The notes under the pieces: generated by a model | What the model saw: only the letters and a program-made list of their open reading frames with translations | What the model was told of the DNA's origin: nothing | Database searches by the model: none | NCBI RefSeq assembly: GCF_012641745.1 | Contig: NZ_WEHZ01000005.1 | Location: 1 to 64,000 of the forward strand | DNA from: Pseudoalteromonas peptidolytica | GTDB lineage: Bacteria > Pseudomonadota > Gammaproteobacteria > Enterobacterales > Alteromonadaceae | Reading direction: 5' to 3' | DNA: 64,000 nucleotides | Translations under genes and position numbers: made by a program | Shown: piece after piece, positions 47,399 through 58,465 of the stretch | Layout: each line of letters starts with the position of its first letter | Numbering within the stretch: the stretch's first letter is position 1

Positions 47399-48931
47399 CT
47401 ACTCGCCTTCTGTGCTTTCAGTTTCTTGATTATGTAACTCAAGACTTGCGGACATAGCTGCTTCACGCGTTGACTTGGCAGAATCATTACGAAGCTCATC
47501 GATATGATTCAAATAGTTTTGGTCAACATCTCCGGTGATATATTGGCCATCGAATACTGACGTCTCAAACCTTGATACTTCTGGGTTTTCTTGGCGAACC
47601 GCCGCAATCAAATCACTCAATGATTGATAAATAAGACCATCAGAGCCGATGCTTGCATTAATATCTTCCACTTCTCGACCATGTGCAATTAACTCAGAAG
47701 CAGATGGCATGTCGATACCATACACATTTGGAAATCTCACTTCAGGTGCCGCTGAGGCGAAGTAGACGTTTTTAGCGCCAGCTTCACGCGCCATTTCAAC
47801 GATTTGTGCTGAAGTTGTACCGCGTACGATAGAGTCATCTACCAACAGCACATTTTTACCAACGAATTCGCGGTCTATTGCGTTCAGTTTACGACGCACT
47901 GACTTTTTACGCATTTCTTGACCAGGCATGATGAATGTCCGACCAATATAACGGTTTTTTACAAAACCTTGGCGATATGGCAAACCTAAAACAGAAGCAA
48001 TTTCTAGGGCAATGTCACACGAAGTTTCTGGGATAGGAATAACCACATCAATGTCTTTATCGCCCCATTCACTGGCAATTTTCTCTCCAAGCTTAGTGCC
48101 CATGTTAACGCGCGTTGCATAAACTGACATCTTATCGATATTCGAATCTGGACGAGCAAAGTATACAAACTCAAAAATACACGGTGCTAGAGTCGTTTTC
48201 GCAGCGCAGATCTGTGAGAAGAATTCGCCGTTTTCAGTGACATAAATTGCTTCGCCAGGGGCAACGTCGCGGACAAACTCAAATCCGTCAATCGACAATG
48301 CCACACTCTCAGAGGCAAACATATACTCTGTGCCACGCTCGGTTTCCTTCTTACCAAACACCAGCGGTCGAATACCATGAGGGTCTCTGAATGCCAAAAT
48401 ACCGTGTCCAATAATCATCGCGATACTTGCGTAACCACCAGATACAACAGACACCACCTCTGTTACCGCGGTAAACATATCTTCCGCATCTAGCTTCATT
48501 TTGTCTGTTTTACCGAGCTCATGGGCTAGGATATTCAGCAAAATCTCTGAATCAGAAGTCGTGTTGACGTGACGGCGAGCTTGAGTAAACAAACGCTCTT
48601 TTAGCTTTTCAGCATTGGTTAAGTTGCCGTTATGAGCAAGCGCAATACCAAATGGAGAGTTGACGTAAAAAGGTTGTGCCTCTGCTGAGCTTGAAGAACC
48701 CGCTGTAGGATAACGTACATGACCAAGGCCGATGTTGCCTTGAAGTCGTTTCATGTGTCTAGTATGAAATACGTCCTTCACTAGACCGTTTGCTTTTCTC
48801 AAGCTAAACGTATTGTTGTCAATGGTAATAATGCCAGCCGCATCTTGGCCACGGTGTTGCAAAACAGTTAAGCCATCATAAATCGCCTGATTAACAGGTG
48901 ATGTTCCGACTATCCCAACGATACCACACAT
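47399..48931 (-). CDS. purF: Amidophosphoribosyltransferase PurF
   Basis: PurF catalyses the first step of purine synthesis, from PRPP and glutamine to phosphoribosylamine. The N-terminal nucleophile amidotransferase domain starts MCGIVGIVG, with Cys at residue 2 and no propeptide. The phosphoribosyltransferase domain has the PRPP-binding [14 protein letters not shown]. The segment [13 protein letters not shown] is conserved. At 510 residues it is of usual length. It is the last gene in the cvpA-purF unit and ends before a strong terminator. Confidence 0.98.
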   Translation of the reverse strand: MCGIVGIVGTSPVNQAIYDGLTVLQHRGQDAAGIITIDNNTFSLRKANGLVKDVFHTRHMKRLQGNIGLGHVRYPTAGSSSSAEAQPFYVNSPFGIALAHNGNLTNAEKLKERLFTQARRHVNTTSDSEILLNILAHELGKTDKMKLDAEDMFTAVTEVVSVVSGGYASIAMIIGHGILAFRDPHGIRPLVFGKKETERGTEYMFASESVALSIDGFEFVRDVAPGEAIYVTENGEFFSQICAAKTTLAPCIFEFVYFARPDSNIDKMSVYATRVNMGTKLGEKIASEWGDKDIDVVIPIPETSCDIALEIASVLGLPYRQGFVKNRYIGRTFIMPGQEMRKKSVRRKLNAIDREFVGKNVLLVDDSIVRGTTSAQIVEMAREAGAKNVYFASAAPEVRFPNVYGIDMPSASELIAHGREVEDINASIGSDGLIYQSLSDLIAAVRQENPEVSRFETSVFDGQYITGDVDQNYLNHIDELRNDSAKSTREAAMSASLELHNQETESTEGE

Positions 48932-48949
48932 TAAAAATTTCCTCGCCGA

Positions 48950-49444
48950 TTAACGGTTTACCGAATTTAAAAAACTGGAACTATGCTCAAGGTAGGAAAA
49001 AAACCACTCGATCACAAAACCAAATTCAGGAATTAAGTTTGATGATTTCCACCATTGCGTACTTGGCGCGTTGGTAAAAGCATCAAGGAAGAAGAGTAAG
49101 GCGCTAACGACTAACACGCCTCGAAGTGCACCGAATACGATCCCGATGATCCTATCGGTACCCGAGAGACCAGTTCTTTGAACCAGTTCACTCAAGACAT
49201 AGTTAACAAGCCCACCTAGCATCAAGGTCGCAATAAAAAGTATGGCAATTGCGGCTGCATTTCTTAAAAGGGGTTCTGAAATGAATGTTAGGAAGGTTGA
49301 GAGATATTGATAGAACATGCTGGAGATGAAAAATGCGCCGATCCAAACAACAAGTGACATCGCTTCTTTGACGAAGCCTCGAAGCAAGCCAAAAAGTGTC
49401 GATAAACCAACAATGCCTGCAATGGCGTAATCAACCCAGATCAT
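48950..49444 (-). CDS. cvpA: Colicin V production protein CvpA
   Basis: CvpA is an inner-membrane protein with four predicted membrane segments, named for its need in colicin V export; its basic role is unsettled. It starts [31 protein letters not shown], as in the family. I chose the ATG at 49444 (164 residues); a TTG three codons earlier is possible. It lies directly upstream of purF, the same pairing as in E. coli. Confidence 0.95.
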   Translation of the reverse strand: MIWVDYAIAGIVGLSTLFGLLRGFVKEAMSLVVWIGAFFISSMFYQYLSTFLTFISEPLLRNAAAIAILFIATLMLGGLVNYVLSELVQRTGLSGTDRIIGIVFGALRGVLVVSALLFFLDAFTNAPSTQWWKSSNLIPEFGFVIEWFFSYLEHSSSFLNSVNR

Positions 49445-49505
49445 AGTAACCAATAAGTCGTTAATGTGGGGCGCATTCTAAAAGGTTTGGCAGCTAAATA
49501 CCAGA

Positions 49506-50132
49506 TCATTTTGTTACTTCAAATTGCGTTAAGCGGCCATTTAATTTAGTTAATTTCTTTAGTTCTGGTAACTTAGCTTCAAGTTCTGCTTTATTTAAAG
49601 AAGGGCCTACAAACACTTTTGTTAGTGTTCCATTTGGTGTTTTGACTGGTTTTGTAAACGCTTTAAAACCATTTCCGCGTAATTTGTTAGTTAACGCATC
49701 TACATTCGATTTGTGAGAAAAACTACCTAACTGAATTACGTACGCCATCCTTGAAAAGTTCGATGTCTCTGGTCGGGTAAGTTTAGCCACTTCTATTTTA
49801 TCATTGCTAAGCACTCGTTGTGGCTCACTTTGCTTCAGAGTATTATCCGCTTGCAGCTCTTCTGCGCGCTCTTTCGCGCCACTACTCTCAAGCTTTTCAT
49901 CATCTGCAGGAACATTCTCAATATGCTCCTCAGTTAGCTCAGGTGCTAGTGCGGCTTGCATATCGAGCTTTTCTTGTAAATCTATGGTTTTGAACTCAGG
50001 CCTGTCAGGGATCGCTTGAAAGCCCTCTTTATAATGGACTTTTTCGCCGTCTAGAATATTTGGAATAAATATTATCGCCGCAACCACAACAATACTCGTC
50101 CCTACCAAGCGATTTATAAATACTGAGTTCAC
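49506..50132 (-). CDS. dedD: SPOR-domain cell-division protein DedD
   Basis: DedD is a septal inner-membrane protein that binds denuded peptidoglycan. At 208 residues it has one N-terminal membrane segment (LVGTSIVVVAAIIFIPNIL, about residues 9-27) with a short cytoplasmic start. A Glu/Lys-rich linker (about 50-130) follows. The C-terminal SPOR domain (about 130-205) has MAYVIQLGSFSHKSNVDALTNKLRGNGFKAF and TKVFVGPSLNKAELEAKL. The position between folC and cvpA matches E. coli dedD. Confidence 0.93.
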   Translation of the reverse strand: MNSVFINRLVGTSIVVVAAIIFIPNILDGEKVHYKEGFQAIPDRPEFKTIDLQEKLDMQAALAPELTEEHIENVPADDEKLESSGAKERAEELQADNTLKQSEPQRVLSNDKIEVAKLTRPETSNFSRMAYVIQLGSFSHKSNVDALTNKLRGNGFKAFTKPVKTPNGTLTKVFVGPSLNKAELEAKLPELKKLTKLNGRLTQFEVTK

Positions 50133-50167
50133 TACTATACTCTCTACTAAGTGTTAATTCTCGAATG

Positions 50168-51433
50168 TTATTTCAAGTTGTTTTGCCAATATGTCATTGC
50201 CTGAGCAACGGTCAAGAAGGAACCAAATATGACTAAAGCTTGATCCTGTTTTAGGCCGTGAATTTGCGCGTTCAATGCACCTTCCACATCATCATATATT
50301 GTAATTTGCTTATCCGTATCAAGTAATGGCTTAAGGTTTTCTGCGCGCTCCCCTCTGGGACCGTGCAACGACGCTAGACTCCACCTGTCGACATAGGGGG
50401 TTAGCGTTTTTAACACACTGGCTTTATCTTTATCCGCAAGCATAGCCGCTAAGGCATGAATTTTAAACCCTTTTTGCCGAAGATGTTGTAACTTAGTCGC
50501 TAAATACCTAGCCGATTCAGGGTTATGTGCGACATCGACGTACACTAAAGGAAAAGTACTAAGCTGTTGAAAGCGCCCTTCAACCTGAATTTCACTAAGA
50601 CAACATTGCACAGATTCAAAACTGGGTAGTAAATCAAGTGTCGCTAAGACAGTGAGCGCAGTTGCCACATTCTGGGCGGGAATATTGGGGTTATCAAAGT
50701 ACCAATCATTGTCAAAATATTGCCACCTAAATTGCGACTCTAGCTGCGTAAAGTGAAAGTCTTTGTTCGCAAGTACCATTTTGGCTGCTATTTCTGTACC
50801 GTAGTCAGTAACCGAATCAGGTATATTAAAATCACCAACGATAGCTGGCGTATTGGCACGAAAGATCCCTGCTTTATGGTAACCAACAGACTCTCGGGTG
50901 TCCCCTAAAAATGCTTTATGGTCTAAGTCAATGGTGGTAATGACCGATGCAACAGGCATCACGATATTTGTAGCATCATTGCGCCCACCTAACCCTACCT
51001 CTAACAGTATATAATCAACATTACAACGCTTAAAAATACTTAACGCACCCAAGGTGCCAAACTCAAACTGAGTGAGCGAAGTATCGCCACGCGTATCGTC
51101 AATTTGCTTAAAGGCATCGATATGATATTGCTCGTCGAGCTCGACACCATTAACTCTGACACATTCTGTATATCGAATTAAATGAGGAGAAGAGTAAGTT
51201 CCAACAGAAAAGCCTTGATTAAGCAACAAAGCTTCCAAACAACGCGCTGTGGTACCTTTACCGTTTGTACCACCAATCAAAATGATTTTACTGAATGATT
51301 CAAGCAGACCGACTTGCTCAGCAACTTGAGTAATTCGCTCAAGTCCCATGTCAATCGTGGCGGGGTGAATAGCTTCTAAATAACAAAGCCAATCATCAAG
51401 GCATGATGATTGGCTAGGCTGTTTAACTGTCAT
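50168..51433 (-). CDS. folC: Dihydrofolate synthase / folylpolyglutamate synthase FolC
   Basis: FolC joins glutamate to dihydropteroate and extends the polyglutamate tail of folates. It is a Mur-ligase-like enzyme with ATP-binding ILIGGTNGKGTTARCLEALL, FEFGTLGALSIF, LLEVGLGGRNDATNIV and DLDHKAFLGDTRE. The C-terminal domain includes YVDVAHNPESARYLA. At 421 residues it matches the family. It lies between accD (26-nt gap) and dedD, as in E. coli. Confidence 0.97.
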   Translation of the reverse strand: MTVKQPSQSSCLDDWLCYLEAIHPATIDMGLERITQVAEQVGLLESFSKIILIGGTNGKGTTARCLEALLLNQGFSVGTYSSPHLIRYTECVRVNGVELDEQYHIDAFKQIDDTRGDTSLTQFEFGTLGALSIFKRCNVDYILLEVGLGGRNDATNIVMPVASVITTIDLDHKAFLGDTRESVGYHKAGIFRANTPAIVGDFNIPDSVTDYGTEIAAKMVLANKDFHFTQLESQFRWQYFDNDWYFDNPNIPAQNVATALTVLATLDLLPSFESVQCCLSEIQVEGRFQQLSTFPLVYVDVAHNPESARYLATKLQHLRQKGFKIHALAAMLADKDKASVLKTLTPYVDRWSLASLHGPRGERAENLKPLLDTDKQITIYDDVEGALNAQIHGLKQDQALVIFGSFLTVAQAMTYWQNNLK

Positions 51434-51459
51434 GGTTTGAATAGCTCAATCTGAAAAAT

Positions 51460-52335
51460 TTACGCTACTCTATGCTCTTGTTCAGTAGAAGGCAAGTCCA
51501 TAAACTTAGCTAAGATACGCGCTAACGTATCACGCATTTCACGACGGTCAACAATCATGTCGATGGCACCGTGCTCAAGTAAAAACTCACTACGTTGGAA
51601 ACCTTCTGGTAGCGTTTCTCGAACCGTTTGCTCAATAACGCGAGGGCCTGCAAATCCTATCAATGCCTTAGGCTCTGCAACGTTAATATCCCCAAGCATA
51701 GCAAGTGATGCAGAGACTCCACCCATTGTAGGGTCTGTCAATACAGATATGAATGGCAACCCACGTTCACTCATCTTAGCCAATGCAGCACTCGTTTTAG
51801 CCATTTGCATAAGCGACATCAACGCCTCTTGCATTCGAGCACCACCTGAGGCTGAAAAGCAAATTAACGGCATATTGTGTTCAAGACAAACGTTAACTGC
51901 GTCAACGAATCGAGCACCTACCACCGATGCCATAGAGCCACCCATAAATGAGAACTCAAAAGCAACCGCTGCTACAGGAATACCTTTAACTCGACCTTTC
52001 ATCGCCACAAGTGCATCTTTTTCGCCACTGGCTTTTTGCGCTTGAACAATTCGATCTGAATACTTTTTGGAATCTTTAAACTTGAGCACATCTTTTGGTT
52101 CATGCTCTATTCCCAACTCTTGACGATCTGCATCATCTAAAAAGCTTTCAAGGCGCTTACGTGCTGTGATACGCATATGATGATCACACTTAGGACACAC
52201 ACTTAACGACTTTTCTAATTCTGCTTTGTATAGGATTGAATCACAATCTGTACACTTCGCCCAAACCCCTTCTGGGATCTCTTTTTTACCAGAAGATTTC
52301 GTGGTTTTAGGTAAGATCTTTTCTAACCAACTCAT
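51460..52335 (-). CDS. accD: Acetyl-CoA carboxylase carboxyltransferase subunit beta AccD
   Basis: AccD is the beta half of the carboxyltransferase that makes malonyl-CoA for fatty-acid synthesis. A four-Cys zinc ribbon lies near residues 27-50 (CTDCDS...CPKC). The crotonase-type core has [21 protein letters not shown] and [18 protein letters not shown] chose the ATG at 52335 (291 residues), with GAGAG upstream. A TTG two codons earlier is less likely. Confidence 0.98.
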   Translation of the reverse strand: MSWLEKILPKTTKSSGKKEIPEGVWAKCTDCDSILYKAELEKSLSVCPKCDHHMRITARKRLESFLDDADRQELGIEHEPKDVLKFKDSKKYSDRIVQAQKASGEKDALVAMKGRVKGIPVAAVAFEFSFMGGSMASVVGARFVDAVNVCLEHNMPLICFSASGGARMQEALMSLMQMAKTSAALAKMSERGLPFISVLTDPTMGGVSASLAMLGDINVAEPKALIGFAGPRVIEQTVRETLPEGFQRSEFLLEHGAIDMIVDRREMRDTLARILAKFMDLPSTEQEHRVA

Positions 52336-52469
52336 TTGCAACTCTCTATCGTGCTTTATTCTGTTCCGTCAGCAAAGACAGACATCTTTTCCCAATTAAA
52401 TCATGATTTAGCTATAGGTGATATAAAAAACTGGTCTTAAGAGTATAAGGTAGTACCTAAATATGACCG

Positions 52470-53264
52470 TTATACTAGCGCTTCCGGCAAAAATAGAGGC
52501 CCTAAAGGCATTTTTTCTATCTGCCACTGCTCAGGGTAATCTACGTCAACCAAATAAAGACCATTAGGTTTTGCCGTCGCACTTGCTAGCGTACGATCTT
52601 TTGCAGCCAATAATTCAGCCATCCAACCTGGCTCTTGCTTGCCAACACCAATATCCAGCAAACACCCTGTTATATTACGCACCATATGGTGTAAAAACGC
52701 ATTGGCTTTAATGTCAATAACGATATATTTACCTACGCGTTCCACTTCTAAGTGATGGATATTACGAAATGGCGTATTAGATTGGCAATGTACTGCCCTG
52801 AAGGATGTGAAGTCTTGTTCTCCAATCATGGCAGGACATGCCGCTTTCATTCTTTCTACATCAAGTTCATGATGGAAGTGCGTTACACCGCTGCGTAAAA
52901 TACCTGGTCGATATGTATGATTATAAATGACATAACGATAACGACGAGCAGTTGCAGAAAAGCGTGCATGGAACTCTGGGTGTACCTCTTTAGCAAACCG
53001 AACGGCAATATCATCAGGGAGCTGTGAGTTCATACCCAATGTGAATGCACTCATGTCTCGAGCCGACTCAGTATCGAAATGAATGATCTGCCCAGTAGCA
53101 TGAACACCAGCATCTGTGCGCCCTGCGCAAGTGATCTCAACCGGATGATTACAAATATTCGAGAGCGCTTTTTCTATTTCTTCTTGGACACTGCTAACGT
53201 GGCTTTGTCGTTGCCACCCACTGTAATTTGCCCCATTGTATTCAATGCCTAACGCTACTCGCAT
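52470..53264 (-). CDS. truA: tRNA pseudouridine(38-40) synthase TruA
   Basis: TruA makes pseudouridine at positions 38-40 in the anticodon arm of tRNAs. It starts [20 protein letters not shown], has the catalytic Asp in [18 protein letters not shown], and the RYRYVIYN and [11 protein letters not shown] motifs. At 264 residues it is of normal size. It lies between fimV/hubP and accD, as is common in gammaproteobacteria. Confidence 0.98.
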   Translation of the reverse strand: MRVALGIEYNGANYSGWQRQSHVSSVQEEIEKALSNICNHPVEITCAGRTDAGVHATGQIIHFDTESARDMSAFTLGMNSQLPDDIAVRFAKEVHPEFHARFSATARRYRYVIYNHTYRPGILRSGVTHFHHELDVERMKAACPAMIGEQDFTSFRAVHCQSNTPFRNIHHLEVERVGKYIVIDIKANAFLHHMVRNITGCLLDIGVGKQEPGWMAELLAAKDRTLASATAKPNGLYLVDVDYPEQWQIEKMPLGPLFLPEALV

Positions 53265-53410
53265 ACTATTTCTATCGCAACCTATAACAAAAACACCATT
53301 TTATGCGATTGCTGGCTTTAATTAAAGCGCTGAAGTGAAAACCAGTACCTGCCAAAAACACATCTTGTTATTTGGCAGGCCTTAAGGTGGCAGCCTAATC
53401 ACCGTTTCCG

Positions 53411-56400
53411 CTAACTAGTAAGGCTAGATTTAAGCGCTTTAGCTTCTGCTTGAACAGAGTCAGGACCATTGTCTATCACGTCGTCCAGCGTAGAGATTGC
53501 AGAATCATAATCTTGGATCTCAATATATGCTTTGGCTAAGTCCAGTTTGGCAGAAAAGCCCTCGTCTTCTAAATCAACATCAGTGGTGTTTTCACCCGCC
53601 AGTAACTCATCAAAGTCACCTAGCCCAACATCCATATTCGCACCAACATAAGGCTCTTCATCTGAGACTAAATCATCGCTTTGCTCCAGCAACTCCTCTA
53701 TTTCCAAGTAGTCACCCTCACCAATCTCTTCCGTAGGGGCGTCTTGAGGGTCATGGGCTTCGAGTTCATCTTGCAATAAGCTATCAAAATCAACTTCAAA
53801 ATCTTCACTATCATTGGTGTCGAAGGTAGCTGGTTCATCAAGTTCACTCAATAGTGCATCAAAGTCCTGTTGAGTAAAATCGGCCATAAATTCTTTTTCA
53901 ATTTCGGCTTCATCAACCTGCGGCACTTCAACTTCCGAGTCAGACTCACTTAGCAATGTATCAAGTTCGTCCCCATCAGCCAGTTCAGTGATCACCTCTT
54001 CAAACGGAGCAGTTTCGTCATTTATGAGGTCTTCTTCGTCAAGCGTGTCTGACGCTAACTCAACTTCGTCTTCAAGTAACGTGTCTTCATCAAAGTCAGC
54101 TTCTAGCTCTGGGAGTAGCTCCGCCTCATCGTGCGCTGCGTCTTCGTCAAGTGCAGTTGGCACGTCAGGTGCTGGTGCTTCTTCGGCTTCGTCCTCAAGT
54201 AAAGTATTTTCATCAAAGTCAGCTTCTAACTCTGGGAGTAGCTCCGCGTCATCTTGCGCTGCCTCTTCGTCAAGTGCAGTTGGCACGTCAGGTGCTGGTG
54301 CTTCTTCGGCTTCGTCCTCAAGTAACGCCTCGTCTTCAAGTAAAGTATCTTCATCAAAGTCAGCTTCTAACTCTGGGAGTAGCTCCGCGTCATCTTGCGC
54401 TGCCTCTTCGTCAAGTGCAGTTGGCACGTCAGGTGCTGGTGCTTCTTCGGCTTCGTCCTCAAGTAACGCCTCGTCTTCAAGTAAAGTATCTGCATCAAAG
54501 TCAGCTTCTAACTCTGGGAGTAGCTCCGCGTCATCTTGCACTGCGTCTTCGTCAAGTACAGTTGGCACGTCAGGTGCAGGTGCTTCTTCGGCTTCGTCCT
54601 CAAGTAACGCCTCGTCTTCAAGTAAAGTATCTGCATCAAAGTCAGCTTCTAACTCTGGGAGTAGCTCCGCGTCATCTTGCGCTGCGTCTTCGTCAAGCGC
54701 AGTTGGCACGTCAGGTGCTGGTGCTTCTGCGGCTTCGTCCTCAAGTAACGTTTCGTCTTCAAGTAAAGTATCTTCATCAAAGTCAACTTCTAACTCTGGG
54801 AGTAGCTCCGCGTCATCTTGCGCTGCGTCTTCTTCAAGTGCAGTAGGTACATCAGGTGCTGGTGTTTCTTCAGCTTCGTCCTCAAGTAACGTCTCGTCTT
54901 CAAGTAAAGTATCTTCATCAAAGTCAGCTTCTAACTCTGGGAGTAGCTCCGCGTCATCTTGCGCTGCGTCTTCGTCAAGTACAGTTGGCACGTCAGGTGC
55001 TGGTGCTTCTTCGGCTTCGTCCTCAAGTAACGCCTCGTCTTCAAGTAACGTGTCTTTGTCGAAGTCAGCTTCCTGATCTGATAATGGTTCAGCTTCACCC
55101 GGTGAGGTCACTTCTTCAAGCTCTGGAAATGCGTCTTCGATTTCAAGATCTGCATCACTCGTTAGCTCATCATCAAGGTTTCCCTCAATATCAAAGTTTG
55201 AATCGCGTTGCAGCGCTTCAGAGAGCGCTCTTTCAGTCTCTGTTTCAATATCTGTTGTAGCATCTTCCCCAAGCTCTAACTCAGGATAGCTATCTAACTC
55301 AACGCTTGCTTCGAATTCCTCTTCTGAGAGATCTTCATCTTCATTCAAATCAACTTCATCAGAAAGCGGATCATCACCAAGTTCGATTTCTACTTCATTA
55401 TCAACAAGTTCATCATCAGCGCTTGGATCTAGATCTAATTGTTCCTCGGCTTGAAGCTCTTGAAGTAATTCGTCAACGCTCTTTAGCTCTGGATCTTCAA
55501 ATTCACTGTTGTCATCAGCTTCAGCGTTTTCTTCATTAAACGCCTCTTCGTTAGCCAAATCAGATAGCAAATTATCTTCGCTTTCTTCAGGAGACTCGGG
55601 AATTACTTCTTCATCATCAAGTATACCACTTAAGTGACCTTCCTCTGTCCTGTCAACAGGCTCATCTAGTAAGTCGTCGATGTCATCGTTTGCATCAACC
55701 TCTGATTCATCTTCAAGCTCAGGTTGAGGCTCTGCTAATGGCTCGTCCAACAAGTCGTCGATATCATCGTCTGCATCAACCTCTAATTCATCTTCAAACT
55801 CAGGTTGAGGCTCTGCTAATGGCTCGTCCAACAAGTCGTCGATGTCATCGTTTGCATCAACCTCTAATTCATCTTCAAGCTCAGGCTGAGGCTCTGCTAT
55901 AGACTCGTCCAACAAGTCGTCGATATTATCGTTTGCATCAACCTCTAATTCATCTTCAAGCTCAGGCTGAGGCTCTGCTAATGGTTCGTCCAACAAGTCG
56001 TCGATATCATCGTTTGCCTCAACCTCTAATTCATCTTCAAGCTCAGATTGAGGGTCTACTGATGGCTCGTCCAACAAGTCATCGATATCATCGTTTGCAT
56101 CAACCTCTAACTCATCTTCAAGCTCAGGTTGAGGTTCTACTGATGGCTCGCCCAACAAGTCGTCGATATCATCGTTTGCTTCAACTTCAAGTTCATCTTC
56201 AAGCTCAGGTTGAGGTTCTTCTATAGGCTCGTCCAACAAGTCGTCGATATCATCGTTTGCTTCAACTTCAAGTTCATCTTCAAGCTCAGGTTGAGGTTCT
56301 TCTATAGGCTCGTCCAACAAGTCGTCGATATCATCGTTTGCAAGTATATCCGGTTCTTCTTCTAGCTCTGGTTGTGATTCATCTTGTGCTTCGTCCAACA

Positions 56401-58177
56401 AAGCATCAATGTCATCGCCTGCGAGCATATCTAGCTCTTCTTCCAGCTCTGGTTGTGATTCATCTTGTGCTTCGTCCAACAAAGCATCAATATCATCGCC
56501 TGCAAGTATATCCGGCTCTTCTTCTAGCTCTGGTTGTGATTCATCTTGTGCTTCGTCCAACAAAGCATCAATATCATCCCCTGCAAGTATATCCGTTTCT
56601 TCTTCTAGCTCTGGTTGTGATTCATCTTGTGCTTCGTCCAACAAAGCATCAATGTCATCCCCTGCAAGTATATCCGGCTCTTCTTCCAGCTCTGGTTGCG
56701 ATTCATCTTGTGCTTCGTTCAACAAAGCATCAATATCATCAGCATTGATTAAACTTTCGTTTTCAAGGTCACCATTGAATTCAGGCTCTTCATCCAATGC
56801 ACCATCTAAAATGGAGTCAATGTCATCGTTAGTTTCTGCACTGACTTGTTCATCAGCTAGTTCTTCACTCAATGCAGCCAGCGCATCATCACTAACGTCG
56901 ACCTCCTCATCCTGAGGCTCATTAAAGAGATCGTCTAAATCACCGTCACTCAAGATATCGTTGCTATCGTCAACATCTAGAGGGATCTCATCGCTAGAGT
57001 CCTCGAAGCTTTGCTGCATAAAGTCTTCTTCATGACTGTCGTCAAACGAAATGTCTTCATTTAGTAAGCTATCAAGTTCATCTTGATCTAGTGTATCGTT
57101 GCCATCTTCAAAATCATCGTCGAGAGAGTCAAATGTGATCTCATCATCCTCTGGCAGTATGTCATCATCGAGTTGTACACTACTTCCTAAAGTATCCTCA
57201 TCACCGACACCAATATCTAGCGGATCCGGCTCTGCTGCAAATGTCGCAGCAGTTGCTGCGGCTGTGGCTCCTGCCGCAGCAGGTGTGCTTGGTAAAAACT
57301 CATCATCATCTTCAGCTTGAGGTGCTTGATTTTTTCTGCGCATAAACATGATGAACCCAGCAAGCGCCAGTAGTGCTGGTAAAGTCGCTAACAACGCAAT
57401 ACCTGGCATAGAACTGAAGAAATCTCCCAAACCGTCGCTTTCCTCAGCTTTTGCCTGCGCGGCCTGTTGTTCAATCATTTCATTTTGCAGGTCGATTACC
57501 GCTTTAAGTTGTTGTTGTATTTCACTATCTTTACCAAGCTGAGTTCGTACTGTTTGAAGTTCTGTGGAAATCGCACCAAGTTGCTGCTTCAACTTATTAT
57601 TTTCTGACAGGATCTCTTCTACATTGCGCACTGAAGATTTGAACTCTTTTTGTAAGTCCATCAACCGCATATCTTGCTCCATTTTTAAAGAGCGTAATTG
57701 GTTGGTTAGGTCTTCTTTTGCTTCTTCAACGTCGACTTTGCGCGCTTGTGTGACTTTTTTATCCGCTTGCTCTATCGCATTAGGGTTTAGCAGCCCTTTG
57801 CGTTTCATGTCCCACAGCCTATCGTCCTGATCGGATTTTTGCTTGGCAAGCGTAGGATCTACGCTGCGGATTTCATTAATGGTTGGAATGCGCAGGTAGG
57901 TACCGTACTGCATGTGGTTGAGGTTTTTATCTAAAAATGAGTTCGGATTCTTGTCATAGAGGGCCTTCATCACTTGATAAATAGTGACTGAATCGTCCGG
58001 ACGCACTTTTTGTGCTATTCGCCATAGTGTATCCGTGGGTCTGATAGGCCCTATAGATCGACCTTGAGCCCCGTAATCAACCCCTTTAGGGCCCTTTAAC
58101 ACTACCCCCTCTTGGGTGTATACCGGTGTTGCAAGTAGTGCGAATACAAAGATACTAAAAAAGGCTAAACCGCGCAT
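53411..58177 (-). CDS. fimV: FimV/HubP polar landmark protein
   Basis: FimV/HubP organises the cell pole and helps place flagella, pili and chromosome origin. At 1588 residues it has a signal peptide (about 1-21), a LysM-like peptidoglycan-binding part (about 36-100), a coiled coil (about 145-245) and one membrane segment (about 255-277). A very long acidic cytoplasmic region follows. It holds 14 tandem 27-residue units (DDIDxLLDE core, about residues 479-838) and seven 48-residue units (PAPDVPT core, about 1040-1360). The C-terminal TPR-like FimV domain (AKLDLAKAYIEIQDYDSAISTLDDVI) closes it. Gene order next to truA supports fimV/hubP. The extreme repeats make length variation likely. Confidence 0.95.
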   Translation of the reverse strand: MRGLAFFSIFVFALLATPVYTQEGVVLKGPKGVDYGAQGRSIGPIRPTDTLWRIAQKVRPDDSVTIYQVMKALYDKNPNSFLDKNLNHMQYGTYLRIPTINEIRSVDPTLAKQKSDQDDRLWDMKRKGLLNPNAIEQADKKVTQARKVDVEEAKEDLTNQLRSLKMEQDMRLMDLQKEFKSSVRNVEEILSENNKLKQQLGAISTELQTVRTQLGKDSEIQQQLKAVIDLQNEMIEQQAAQAKAEESDGLGDFFSSMPGIALLATLPALLALAGFIMFMRRKNQAPQAEDDDEFLPSTPAAAGATAAATAATFAAEPDPLDIGVGDEDTLGSSVQLDDDILPEDDEITFDSLDDDFEDGNDTLDQDELDSLLNEDISFDDSHEEDFMQQSFEDSSDEIPLDVDDSNDILSDGDLDDLFNEPQDEEVDVSDDALAALSEELADEQVSAETNDDIDSILDGALDEEPEFNGDLENESLINADDIDALLNEAQDESQPELEEEPDILAGDDIDALLDEAQDESQPELEEETDILAGDDIDALLDEAQDESQPELEEEPDILAGDDIDALLDEAQDESQPELEEELDMLAGDDIDALLDEAQDESQPELEEEPDILANDDIDDLLDEPIEEPQPELEDELEVEANDDIDDLLDEPIEEPQPELEDELEVEANDDIDDLLGEPSVEPQPELEDELEVDANDDIDDLLDEPSVDPQSELEDELEVEANDDIDDLLDEPLAEPQPELEDELEVDANDNIDDLLDESIAEPQPELEDELEVDANDDIDDLLDEPLAEPQPEFEDELEVDADDDIDDLLDEPLAEPQPELEDESEVDANDDIDDLLDEPVDRTEEGHLSGILDDEEVIPESPEESEDNLLSDLANEEAFNEENAEADDNSEFEDPELKSVDELLQELQAEEQLDLDPSADDELVDNEVEIELGDDPLSDEVDLNEDEDLSEEEFEASVELDSYPELELGEDATTDIETETERALSEALQRDSNFDIEGNLDDELTSDADLEIEDAFPELEEVTSPGEAEPLSDQEADFDKDTLLEDEALLEDEAEEAPAPDVPTVLDEDAAQDDAELLPELEADFDEDTLLEDETLLEDEAEETPAPDVPTALEEDAAQDDAELLPELEVDFDEDTLLEDETLLEDEAAEAPAPDVPTALDEDAAQDDAELLPELEADFDADTLLEDEALLEDEAEEAPAPDVPTVLDEDAVQDDAELLPELEADFDADTLLEDEALLEDEAEEAPAPDVPTALDEEAAQDDAELLPELEADFDEDTLLEDEALLEDEAEEAPAPDVPTALDEEAAQDDAELLPELEADFDENTLLEDEAEEAPAPDVPTALDEDAAHDEAELLPELEADFDEDTLLEDEVELASDTLDEEDLINDETAPFEEVITELADGDELDTLLSESDSEVEVPQVDEAEIEKEFMADFTQQDFDALLSELDEPATFDTNDSEDFEVDFDSLLQDELEAHDPQDAPTEEIGEGDYLEIEELLEQSDDLVSDEEPYVGANMDVGLGDFDELLAGENTTDVDLEDEGFSAKLDLAKAYIEIQDYDSAISTLDDVIDNGPDSVQAEAKALKSSLTS
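54100..55060. repeat. 144-bp tandem repeat array inside fimV
   Basis: Seven copies of a 144-bp (48-residue) unit centred on PAPDVPT, one of them shortened to 120 bp. It encodes only the acidic cytoplasmic region. Confidence 0.9.
55665..56743. repeat. 81-bp tandem repeat array inside fimV
   Basis: Fourteen copies of an 81-bp (27-residue) unit with a DDIDxLLDE core. Nine are of one subtype (ELEDELEV) and five of another (ELEEEPDILAG). The two subtypes share one phase, so they probably arose from the same unit. Confidence 0.88.
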
Positions 58178-58465
58178 GCCGATCCTTTACTCAAATGTTT
58201 AACACTCGTTAAACGACATTTTATTATTATGGCTTTGAAGCAAGCTCTATTCCAAATGCAAACTATAAACCAGTTACACCTGAATATCCATTGCAACGTA
58301 TTGAAAGTTAACATGGTTGTAATGCTTTTTGCTGATGTAGAAAAAGCATGATATAGAAGAAGAATAGTCAACTAATTGACTTTTCGGCAAACTTATTGGC
58401 ATAAGTTTGCCGCAATGGTCAGCTATTTTTAAAACTTTAAGGGGGGACCGGCTTAACAAAGCACC

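Noticed and set aside
53347-53378. Hairpin between truA and fimV as a terminator
   Set aside because: Stem CCTGCCAAA/TTTGGCAGG is present, but no T-run follows on the fimV strand.
53988-55076. 362-codon Ser/Ala-rich open frame on the plus strand
   Set aside because: It is the antisense shadow of the fimV acidic repeats (GAA/GAT/GAC codons read as Ser in reverse). It has no ribosome site or recognisable domain.
56409-56915. 168-codon Ser-rich plus-strand frame and similar frames at 54151-56226
   Set aside because: Same cause: repeat-driven open frames opposite fimV.
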